Part shown: positions 35,924 to 43,559 of the stretch, piece by piece | Layout: each line of letters starts with the position of its first letter | How positions within the stretch are numbered: the first letter of the stretch is position 1 | NCBI RefSeq assembly: GCF_002007605.1 | Contig: NZ_CP019799.1 | Span: 1,178,001 to 1,242,000 of the forward strand | Source: Cellvibrio sp. PSBB023 | GTDB taxonomy: Bacteria > Pseudomonadota > Gammaproteobacteria > Pseudomonadales > Cellvibrionaceae | DNA length: 64,000 bases | Direction of reading: 5' to 3' | The notes under the pieces: model-generated | What the model saw: the letters and a program-made list of their open reading frames with translations, nothing else | The model's database searches: none | Told to the model about the DNA's origin: nothing | Program-made: the position numbers and the translations under genes

Positions 35924-38011
35924 CTATTCAATCGCCAAATCCTGAGCAAAAGCATCAAAACTGTACGGACGGCCAAGGAAGTCCTTAACCAGTTCTGCCG
36001 CATCTTTCGTACCGCCGGGTTCGAGCACTGTTTTGCGGTAATGATGTGCCAACTCAGGATTGCGTAAGCCTTTTTTCACAAACTCGCTATGCATGTCAGC
36101 AGCAATAACCAGTGACCACATGTAGGTGTAATAAATTGAGGAGTAACCATTGAGATGGCCAAAGCTGGCATAAAAATATGTATCCTCAACATAGCCAAAG
36201 GGCGAGTATTTGGATTGAATGGTTTTCATTGCCTCATTCAAATCCAGTGACGCGGGATCATTGTTATAAAGACCGAGAGATAAAGCGGCATAAAATAATT
36301 GATGCTTGGTCCACATGCCACGACCGAAGTCCCTGGCAGCGATCATTTTTTCTACCAGTGCAGGCGGAATGACTTCGCCTTTATCGTTGCGTGCAAAGGT
36401 GGCAAGTGTTTCTGCGTCCCACACCCACTCTTCCAGCATTTGCGATGGAGCCTCAACAAAATCCCATTCTGTTTTGATGCCGGAGAAATACATCCAACGC
36501 TGATTGGTACCGGCAAAAATGTTATGCAGCAAGTGACCAAATTCATGCAGGAATGTTTCAACATCCGCATGTTCCATTAAGCCTGAACTACCATCGCCAC
36601 CGGGGAAATTACACACCAAGGCCGCGACGGGCAATTGCACTCCGTTAATGCCATTAATAACGGAAAACTCGGCAGCATGTTTGTATTTTCCTGCACGAGG
36701 GTGCATATCCAGATAAAAACGCCCGATAACCTTTTCACCATCCAAAATTTCATAAGCGTCCACCGACTCATGCCAGACCTCTGCCTGCCATGGGCGAATG
36801 GTCACACCGAACATGGTTTGGGTGAGGTCAAAAATTCCTTGTTTAACACGATCATAATGAAAGTACTGGCGCACTTCTTGTGCGTTCACCTGATACTGTT
36901 CTTTTTTGACCAAATGCTCGACATAGATTTTTTGCCAGTCGGCAACGCGGGTTGCTGTTGGATCTATTTGTTGCAAACGTGCCAACAGCTGTTGGTACTC
37001 TTGTTCCGCACGCGGAGTGGCAACATCAGAAACCTTATCGATGAATGTTTGCGCATTGGCGGGAGAACCGATCATTTTATCTTCAGTAACAAATGCCGAA
37101 TAATTTTCATACCCCAGGATCCTGGCCAATTCATGGCGCTTTTCAATCAAGGTTTTCAGCACAGCTTTATTTTCGGGGTAGGCTTGTTGGCGAAAAATAA
37201 CGTAGAACTGTTTACGCAGCTCATCGTTTTCTGCGTATTGCATAAAAGGAACGTAATCGGGATAGGCCGTTGTTAGAATGATTTTTCCTTCTTCGTTCGG
37301 CTTATGGGCGTCGATATAATCCTGTGGCAAACCTTTCAGGTCATCTACTGAATCAAGCACTAATTGACGGGCACCATCGCGAATATTTTTATCGAAGCTC
37401 TGGCCAATCAAGTTAATTTCTTCATTTAATTTTTTAATGCGATTACGTGTTGCTTCATCTTTATCAACACCGGCACGTTTGAAGTCGCGCAGCAAATGCT
37501 CCACAAGTCGCTTGTCCAGCGCATCCAAACTGTCGATCTCAACAGCTACCAAATGATTGTAGAGCGGACGAGACAAACTGATTTCACTGACTAATTCTAC
37601 AAATTTTTGCTCGCACTCTTCTGCACTAACACGTACTGCTTCATTGGGATGCACATTGGCATAGAGGCTGGCCAGATTCATTTGCTTATCCAGCAACAAA
37701 TCTATGTCATTGATGGCGGATAATAATTCTTTTGCTTCATAGCGTTTTGAGTCAACGGAAAACGCTTTCATCTGCTCACGAATCTGTGTGTGATCGGCTT
37801 CGCAACTTGCAAAATAATCAGCAGCAACTTTGTCAGTGGGTTTTTGCCATGCAAGTGGCGCAGTAGAGGACAATGAAGCACTTGATTCTGTAGGGGATGG
37901 ACTACAACCGGTTAATAAACCCATTCCTACTATTGCGGCGAGTACCGGCTTGAGCAGCCCCGACGGATTGCATGCACGGACATTTGCCAATATCAGCTTG
38001 CATTGACTCAT
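35924..38011 (-). CDS. M3-family zinc oligopeptidase, predicted lipoprotein
   Basis: This metallopeptidase of about 695 residues has the zinc motif F-L-H-E-F-G-H-L-L-H (HExxH) plus the downstream Glu region E-A-P-S-Q-M-L-E-E-W. The order matches thimet oligopeptidase/Dcp-like M3 enzymes, which cleave short peptides. I chose the ATG at 38011 (M-S-Q-C-K-L) because AAGAGG lies 5 bases upstream. From there a signal sequence ends in G-L-L-T-G-C-S, a lipobox, so it should be a periplasm-facing lipoprotein, whereas most M3 enzymes are cytosolic. It lies 52 bases upstream of the OppA-type gene on the same strand. Confidence 0.9.
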   Translation of the reverse strand: MSQCKLILANVRACNPSGLLKPVLAAIVGMGLLTGCSPSPTESSASLSSTAPLAWQKPTDKVAADYFASCEADHTQIREQMKAFSVDSKRYEAKELLSAINDIDLLLDKQMNLASLYANVHPNEAVRVSAEECEQKFVELVSEISLSRPLYNHLVAVEIDSLDALDKRLVEHLLRDFKRAGVDKDEATRNRIKKLNEEINLIGQSFDKNIRDGARQLVLDSVDDLKGLPQDYIDAHKPNEEGKIILTTAYPDYVPFMQYAENDELRKQFYVIFRQQAYPENKAVLKTLIEKRHELARILGYENYSAFVTEDKMIGSPANAQTFIDKVSDVATPRAEQEYQQLLARLQQIDPTATRVADWQKIYVEHLVKKEQYQVNAQEVRQYFHYDRVKQGIFDLTQTMFGVTIRPWQAEVWHESVDAYEILDGEKVIGRFYLDMHPRAGKYKHAAEFSVINGINGVQLPVAALVCNFPGGDGSSGLMEHADVETFLHEFGHLLHNIFAGTNQRWMYFSGIKTEWDFVEAPSQMLEEWVWDAETLATFARNDKGEVIPPALVEKMIAARDFGRGMWTKHQLFYAALSLGLYNNDPASLDLNEAMKTIQSKYSPFGYVEDTYFYASFGHLNGYSSIYYTYMWSLVIAADMHSEFVKKGLRNPELAHHYRKTVLEPGGTKDAAELVKDFLGRPYSFDAFAQDLAIE

Positions 38012-38307
38012 AATTGCCTCTTGGTAGCGATTGATCGAAAAAGCGCCGGACTGGAAACCCACAACCCAATCATCGATAACGCTCATTTAACTCATATTCA
38101 GGGCATGGTAGTACACTTTTCGCTACAAACAAAGAGCCTAAAAAACCATATCCGATAGACACTTAGCGCATAAAAAATAAGCCCGTTTCACGGTGCGGCA
38201 AGTCACAAAAAATCATACCAATCAATGCCCTGATGTTTTGCAACAAAGCTGCAGATTGCTGCTAAGCTTCTATTAAACCCCCAGATGCTTATAACAAGAT
38301 CGAAACT

Positions 38308-38925
38308 ATGCCCGATTACTTGCTTACCGAAGACCAACGCGACTGCTTGCAAGAGATTACCAATGTCGCTATGGGCCAAGCCGGATCCCATTTGGCCCGT
38401 CTGTTGGATGTTTTTGTCGTCCTCTCCATTCCCCATGTCAGCGTACTGAACCCCACCGATATTGCCATGGCCTTGCAGTCACTGAACCGCGAGAACCACA
38501 ATGACATAGTGCACGGTGTGTGTCAGGGATTTATCGGCGGCGGCATTGCTGGTGAAGCCATGCTGATATTCCATGAAACCGACTTCAATGACCTTGCCAG
38601 ACTGTTGAAATACGACAAAGTGCCTGACGAACAAGCACAATATGAATTACTGATGGATACGGCAAATGTCCTGAATGGCGCCTGCCTGCGTGGACTTGCC
38701 GAACAGTTGGATACCCATTTCAGTTTTGGCCCTCCCATGTTGTTGGGGCAACATTGCAACATTACCGATTTGCTGCAAAACAACAACATGAAATGGAAGC
38801 AAGCTTTAGTGGTAGAAATTAATTACGCCATTGAAGATCACAAGATTAACTGCGACTTGTTATTAGTGATTGCAGAACACTCCATTTCGGGGCTGACCGA
38901 AAAACTTGACTACCTACTTGATTAG
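38308..38925 (+). CDS. CheC-like chemotaxis phosphatase
   Basis: This 205-residue protein has two CheC/CheX-type active-site motifs. The first is complete: Asp12, Glu16, Asn19 and, 23 residues later, Pro42 (D-x3-E-x2-N-x22-P). The second has Glu113, Asp117, Asn120 and Pro143, so Asp replaces the catalytic Glu and may be weaker. CheC proteins dephosphorylate CheY~P or related receiver domains. No chemotaxis gene lies near. Instead a diguanylate cyclase starts 5 bases after the stop, suggesting a joint role in a c-di-GMP or receiver-linked signal. The ribosome site is weak. Confidence 0.85.
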   Translation: MPDYLLTEDQRDCLQEITNVAMGQAGSHLARLLDVFVVLSIPHVSVLNPTDIAMALQSLNRENHNDIVHGVCQGFIGGGIAGEAMLIFHETDFNDLARLLKYDKVPDEQAQYELLMDTANVLNGACLRGLAEQLDTHFSFGPPMLLGQHCNITDLLQNNNMKWKQALVVEINYAIEDHKINCDLLLVIAEHSISGLTEKLDYLLD

Positions 38926-38930
38926 GTTGA

Positions 38931-39905
38931 ATGACACCGATGGCAAACAGTAAAGACCAAAACAAACTGTTCGATGATATTCATTGGCAAATGGATATCC
39001 TGCAAAACATTGATGTTGGATTGGTAGTAATGGATGAACATTACACAATCAATGTCTGGAACAGCTTCATGCAAAATCACAGCGGCAAAGCACCAGAAAT
39101 GGTACTTGGTAAAAGCCTGTTTGAGGCCTTCCCGGAATTGCCTGAGGCTTGGTTTAAACACAAGGCCAAATCGGTATTTGTGCTGAAAAATACGGCGTTT
39201 ACCACTTGGGAGCAACGCCCTTACCTGTTTCGCTTTCCGCACTATCGCCCGATTACCGGCACAGCGGAATACATGTATCAAAACAGCAGCATTATTCCCC
39301 TGCTGGATAGCAACGGAATTGCCCGCCATATCTGCCTGATTATTTACGATGTGACGGATACGGCTGTTAATAAATTGGCGCAGCAGCAGGCCAATAAACA
39401 ATTGCAAAACCTTAGCCGTACCGATCACCTGACCGGACTGTTTAATCGCGGTTATTGGGAGTTAAGGTTGATACAGGAGTTCAAGCGGTTTGATCGCTAC
39501 GAACAGCCTTCCAGTTTGATTATGTTGGACATAGATCACTTCAAAAAGATCAATGACAGCTATGGCCACACAGTCGGTGATGAAGCCATTCGCGCTGTCA
39601 GTAGATCCATCAAGGAACAGGTGCGCGATTTGGATATCCCTGGCCGCTACGGTGGTGAAGAGTTTGGGATTGTACTGACCAATACCAATGGCGATGGTGC
39701 CTGCGTATTTGCCGAGCGCTTACGCACCACAATTGAAGAGTCGACCATCTATGCCGAAGGTCACGAGATTAAATTTACTGTGAGCGCGGGCGTTGCAGAA
39801 TTAGATGAACAACTGCACGACCATCGCCAGTGGATTGAAAAAGCAGACCAGGGGCTTTATCGCTCAAAAGAAGCCGGGCGCAATCGGGTTACGCTACTGC
39901 CATAA
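38931..39905 (+). CDS. PAS-GGDEF diguanylate cyclase
   Basis: This 324-residue soluble protein has a PAS-like sensor (about 15-145, with G-L-V-V-M-D-E-H-Y-T-I-N-V-W-N) and a GGDEF domain (about 165-324). The active site is intact as G-G-E-E-F (241-245). An inhibitory R-x-x-D site (R232-D235) lies exactly five residues upstream, so product inhibition is expected. It makes c-di-GMP from two GTP. The start at 38931 may instead be the ATG at 38940. It forms a two-gene unit with the CheC-like gene. Confidence 0.93.
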   Translation: MTPMANSKDQNKLFDDIHWQMDILQNIDVGLVVMDEHYTINVWNSFMQNHSGKAPEMVLGKSLFEAFPELPEAWFKHKAKSVFVLKNTAFTTWEQRPYLFRFPHYRPITGTAEYMYQNSSIIPLLDSNGIARHICLIIYDVTDTAVNKLAQQQANKQLQNLSRTDHLTGLFNRGYWELRLIQEFKRFDRYEQPSSLIMLDIDHFKKINDSYGHTVGDEAIRAVSRSIKEQVRDLDIPGRYGGEEFGIVLTNTNGDGACVFAERLRTTIEESTIYAEGHEIKFTVSAGVAELDEQLHDHRQWIEKADQGLYRSKEAGRNRVTLLP

Positions 39906-39911
39906 ACACTG

Positions 39912-40640
39912 CTAAAAATGTAGCGCTACCCCCAGAATCACACCTTGTTTGGAGTGTGTGCTTTTTCCAAAATAGTTAATGTCGTCCACCTCGCCACCCA
40001 GTGCAGTAAGGGTTGTATGCCAGTGCCCAAATACAGACAACCCTATTGCACGCAATAACCGCTCGTACCAGTGGGATGTCGCCTCCAGAAGTATATGTAC
40101 GTAAATGGGTGTATCGGCTGATCGCGTATTCAATAAGGATTGCAGCAGGTTACTCAGCCATGCTTTATCCAGCGGGTAGGAAAAGCCATCGGCAACAATC
40201 ATCAACGGTGTTGTTTTGTCCCAACGGATTTCATTTACCAGTGGGTCATTAGCGTGGTTATTAACCAACAGTTGGTAGTTATCAATGACCGGCATAGCGC
40301 TGGATTTCAGCAACAGACGCTCTTCGGTGTCTATATCAATCCAGGAAAATTGCGGCCATTCGTGTTGCTCACTGAGCCGATGAAAACGCGTACTCAAACC
40401 TGCACCGCATTCAATTCCCAAACCTTTTGGAAACTGATTGAAGAAGGCCAGACAGCGCTGATCGAGCCAGTGATTTGCCTGCAAATAGCGGCGCTCATCG
40501 ACCGGTGAAAAACGCACACGGGCATCAATGTCCAACAAACGGGTCAGCGCCCTTGCTGCGCGATCATAAAAATGTATGTCCGGCCATGCCTGACCCGCAT
40601 CTGCACGGGCATTCAACGCCATCATTTCGGTACTGATCAT
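39912..40640 (-). CDS. SAM-dependent methyltransferase, LCM/polyketide O-methyltransferase type
   Basis: This 242-residue protein has a SAM-binding motif G-I-E-C-G-A-G-L-S-T-R-F and an acidic loop W-I-D-I-D. These patterns match the leucine-carboxyl-methyltransferase/Tcmp-like class seen in natural-product pathways. GAGGG lies 6 bases upstream of the ATG. It is co-transcribed with the small gene upstream, behind a strong Fur-box-like site, so production under iron limitation is likely. Its substrate is unknown; a siderophore or other small molecule is possible. Confidence 0.8.
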   Translation of the reverse strand: MISTEMMALNARADAGQAWPDIHFYDRAARALTRLLDIDARVRFSPVDERRYLQANHWLDQRCLAFFNQFPKGLGIECGAGLSTRFHRLSEQHEWPQFSWIDIDTEERLLLKSSAMPVIDNYQLLVNNHANDPLVNEIRWDKTTPLMIVADGFSYPLDKAWLSNLLQSLLNTRSADTPIYVHILLEATSHWYERLLRAIGLSVFGHWHTTLTALGGEVDDINYFGKSTHSKQGVILGVALHF

Positions 40641-40653
40641 AAAACGCCCTCAT

Positions 40654-40902
40654 TCAATGACATGCCTTTAAATATTCGTCTTCCAGTAATTGTTTGCCAA
40701 TTCCCATGGCAAAACTGCAGAGATACACGCGGACATCCCCTACCAGAGAGAGGATCTCGCCATCGTCCAGCCGCTTGCGAGCCTCATGGATAATTTTCTC
40801 GGCAAACCCGTTTGATGCAAACCGCTGGGCGAGGTAAACCGATAACTCCGGTACCAATTCGTCAAAGGTAAGTTGAGCTGATTGAGTCATTGAATCACGC
40901 AT
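40654..40902 (-). CDS. Small unrecognised protein under a Fur-box-like site
   Basis: This 82-residue soluble, mostly helical protein reads from M-R-D-S-M-T-Q-S-A-Q. It has no signal peptide, no cysteine cluster and one C-terminal Cys-His pair. I chose the ATG at 40902 because AGAGGA lies 6 bases upstream; a TTG six bases earlier lacks such spacing. It lies 13 bases upstream of the methyltransferase start, and its own start is 22 bases from the Fur-box-like site at 40924-40938. Function unknown. Confidence 0.7.
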   Translation of the reverse strand: MRDSMTQSAQLTFDELVPELSVYLAQRFASNGFAEKIIHEARKRLDDGEILSLVGDVRVYLCSFAMGIGKQLLEDEYLKACH

Positions 40903-40923
40903 AGCCAATCCTCTTTATGCAAT

Positions 40924-40938
40924 TGATAATTATTCTCA
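40924..40938 (-). promoter_or_regulatory. Fur-box-like operator for the 40654-40902 operon
   Basis: TGATAAT-T-ATTCTCA matches the 7-1-7 Fur consensus TGATAAT-n-ATTATCA at 13 of 14 positions. It lies immediately upstream of the small gene and methyltransferase, in the divergent region shared with a siderophore receptor. Confidence 0.75.
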
Positions 40939-41056
40939 ATAAATATAATTATGCACGTAATTTCGATAATGGCAAGCGGGAAAAATGGGTGGGATTGTAG
41001 ATCAGCGGTTCTACATTCCCCTTGACTGAAGAAATTTAGACTGGTTAAAATTTAAA

Positions 41057-41071
41057 GGATATTAATTATCA
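41057..41071 (+). promoter_or_regulatory. Fur-box-like operator upstream of siderophore receptor 1
   Basis: On the minus strand TGATAAT-T-AATATCC matches the 7-1-7 consensus at 12 of 14 positions. It lies about 48 bases upstream of the receptor ATG at 41119, a usual place for iron repression. Confidence 0.6.
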
Positions 41072-41118
41072 TTAACATACGCATTTAAATTTCAAAACCA
41101 CCAGGTAGCTATACTCGA

Positions 41119-43332
41119 ATGAGCCTCCCCTCCTTGCTTTCAAATCATCTGAACACCAAACTCAATTATCTTTGTAACCACCATAAAACAGCCGCCATAT
41201 TTGTATTGGCATTAGGCACTTCATACTATGCAGCTGCCGCAGAGTCCCAGGTAACATCTTCTACGCTTCAATTGGCGGCAGCCACAAAAGATAAGAATGT
41301 AGAAGAAGTAAAAGTTGACGGTGTGGCTCGCAAAAATGAAAACACAACGCGCCTACCATTCACCCCGCGCGAACTACCCCAATCGATCAGCGAAATCTCG
41401 CAGGAAATGATCGAATTGACGTCAATGACAGACATTAATGACATATTGATGAATGTGACAGGCGTCAATGTGACACTTTACGATAGTCAACGTCCGCTCT
41501 ACTTTTCGCGCGGTTTCCAGATTACTGACTTTCAGGTCGATGGCATCCCCACCTATAGCGGATCAACTAATCAGGAATACGATACTGCGCTTTATGAGCG
41601 GGTTGAGGTGATCCGCGGCGCCAACGGATTGTTATCCGGTGTTGGATCACCCTCGGCCACGGTGAACTTGGTACGTAAGCGTCCCGGCAAAACATTAGAG
41701 GCATCTGTTGCTGCCAGCCTCGGCTCATGGGATCGTCAGCGTGGTGTGGTGGATGTATCAACACCGCTCTCCCCCGAGGGAAAAGTGCGCAGTCGAGTTG
41801 TCGTTGCCTATCAGGATTCCGATAGCTTCCGCGATCGCTACAGTGAAGACAAAACCGCTATGCTGGGCGTGATCGAAGGTGATATAGGAGAAAACACCAC
41901 TCTAGCCGTGGGTTATCAAAATCAGGACAACAACCCCACAGGCACCATTTGGGGCACTATTCCCCTGTTTGCATCCGACGGTACTCAAGCCAAATTACCC
42001 GTATCTACCAGCTTTGCGCCAGAGTGGACACAATGGCAACGCGAATCCAGCACCCTGTTTGCCGATCTGGAGCACAACTTCAATGAGAACTGGAAGTTGC
42101 GCCTTGCCGCCAATCGCACGGAAGGCGATGTATTTAGCCTGCGTGTCTATGCCCAAGGCTTCCCCAACCGCGAAACCGGTAGTGGCATGACGCTTCTGGG
42201 CAGTGTAAGTGCAGGTGAAGACACCCGCGACAGTATCGATTTCACCCTGACTGGGGATTACATTTGGTTTGGGCGCGAACACACCCTGATTGTGGGCGGC
42301 AATAGCTATGAGTTGGAGTCCTACACACCCGGTTTTACATCGCTTGCCTCATGGAGCTATCAAGTACCCGATGCCTGGAACTATGACGGAAAAGCACCAA
42401 AACCCACCTACTCGCGCACCGGCTCATTCCGAATTGCCACCACCGAGCAAACCGGTATTTACGCCGCGAACCGCTTTAGCCTGACCGATTCACTCTCGGC
42501 CATTGTGGGCGCCCGCGTCACCTCATGGGAGACCGGTACAGACAACTACAACACCAGCGGCGCCTACCTGAATACCACAGGTACCCTCAAGGTTGATAAT
42601 GAGATAACTCCCTACGCCGGCTTGGTATATGACCTAAGTTCGCAGTATTCACTCTATGCCAGTTATACCGATATTTTTAATCCGCAAAGCTACAAAGATA
42701 AGAACGACAACCTGCTTGAACCGGTGCTCGGTAGCAACGCAGAGCTGGGCATTAAAGGCGAATTTTTTGATGGAAAACTATCCGCCTCCGCAGCCATTTT
42801 CAAAACCAAACAAGACAACTACGCCGTGCGCGACATGACCCAACCGGAAAACTCCCTGCCGGATGGAAGTTCAGCTTACGTGGGTGTTAATGGTACGGAA
42901 AGCGAAGGGATAGAACTCAGCCTGAGCGGAAGTATTACGGCGCAATGGATGATCAACGCAGGCTATACCTATGTCGATACCAAACGCCATACCAATGATC
43001 GAATCTGGACAAACCTGCCCGAGCATTCAGTGCAATTGTCTACCCACTATGACTTCTCGGGCGCGCTTGCTCCCTTGGTATTGGGTGGCGGCATTAACTG
43101 GCAGAGTGAAACCATTGGTTATGGCGTAAGCCATCCGACGCTAACAGACGCAACCTTTACACAAGACTCCTATGTGCTCACCAATCTTTATGCGACGTGG
43201 AATTTCAACGAACGATGGACAGCGTCATTGAGTGCAACCAATATTTTCGACGAAACTTATTGGGCCAATATTGATTATGCTAACTACGGTGAACCACGAA
43301 ATGTGTCGCTCACCCTGAAGTGGAAACTGTGA
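41119..43332 (+). CDS. TonB-dependent siderophore receptor
   Basis: This 737-residue protein has a signal region (about 1-42), a plug (about 70-200) and a barrel ending in W-K-L. The plug reads R-E-L-P-Q-S-I-S-E-I-S, Y-F-S-R-G-F-Q-I, V-D-G-I-P-T, Y-E-R-V-E-V-I-R-G-A-N-G-L-L and S-P-S-A-T-V-N-L-V-R-K-R-P, the wording of the FpvA/FhuE hydroxamate-type family. There is no STN domain. An AGG lies somewhat far (13 bases) from the ATG. The nearby Fur-box-like site implies expression under iron limitation. The siderophore is not identified. Confidence 0.92.
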   Translation: MSLPSLLSNHLNTKLNYLCNHHKTAAIFVLALGTSYYAAAAESQVTSSTLQLAAATKDKNVEEVKVDGVARKNENTTRLPFTPRELPQSISEISQEMIELTSMTDINDILMNVTGVNVTLYDSQRPLYFSRGFQITDFQVDGIPTYSGSTNQEYDTALYERVEVIRGANGLLSGVGSPSATVNLVRKRPGKTLEASVAASLGSWDRQRGVVDVSTPLSPEGKVRSRVVVAYQDSDSFRDRYSEDKTAMLGVIEGDIGENTTLAVGYQNQDNNPTGTIWGTIPLFASDGTQAKLPVSTSFAPEWTQWQRESSTLFADLEHNFNENWKLRLAANRTEGDVFSLRVYAQGFPNRETGSGMTLLGSVSAGEDTRDSIDFTLTGDYIWFGREHTLIVGGNSYELESYTPGFTSLASWSYQVPDAWNYDGKAPKPTYSRTGSFRIATTEQTGIYAANRFSLTDSLSAIVGARVTSWETGTDNYNTSGAYLNTTGTLKVDNEITPYAGLVYDLSSQYSLYASYTDIFNPQSYKDKNDNLLEPVLGSNAELGIKGEFFDGKLSASAAIFKTKQDNYAVRDMTQPENSLPDGSSAYVGVNGTESEGIELSLSGSITAQWMINAGYTYVDTKRHTNDRIWTNLPEHSVQLSTHYDFSGALAPLVLGGGINWQSETIGYGVSHPTLTDATFTQDSYVLTNLYATWNFNERWTASLSATNIFDETYWANIDYANYGEPRNVSLTLKWKL

Positions 43333-43358
43333 TGCAGTAAAACGCCACAATCCCCATC

Positions 43359-43391
43359 AAAACAAAAGGCCCATCGCGGGCCTTTTGTTTA
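43359..43391. terminator. Terminator after siderophore receptor 1
   Basis: AACAAAAGGCCC (43361-43372) and its exact complement (43378-43389) form a 12-bp stem with an ATCGC loop. The A-rich and T-rich ends allow termination in both directions. Confidence 0.85.
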
Positions 43392-43511
43392 ACGGTCTAA
43401 CCCGCAAAATACATAGCAGAACCTGTAAGTCCCACTCACAGATCCCGCCCCGCACCACACAAACCAGCAGCTCAGGAATCACAATGTAATCTTTTAAATG
43501 TTATTAATTTC

Positions 43512-43541
43512 AAAGCCACCCAAGAGCAATTGGGAGGCTTT
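43512..43541 (-). terminator. Terminator-like hairpin after siderophore receptor 2
   Basis: AAAGCC and CCCAA pair with TTGGG and GGCTTT around a 6-base loop, with one internal mismatch. It lies 19 bases past the receptor stop on the minus strand. The following T-run is short. Confidence 0.5.
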
Positions 43542-43559
43542 ATCCTAAAAACGTAAATA

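Noticed and set aside
38012..38086. Upstream start of the M3 peptidase
   Set aside because: It would place 25 residues before a clear signal sequence; the ATG at 38011 has an AAGAGG site.
38098..38233. Inverted repeat TCAGGGCAT/ATGCCCTGA flanking 118 bases
   Set aside because: Short arms and long spacing are compatible with chance, and there is no transposase or target duplication.
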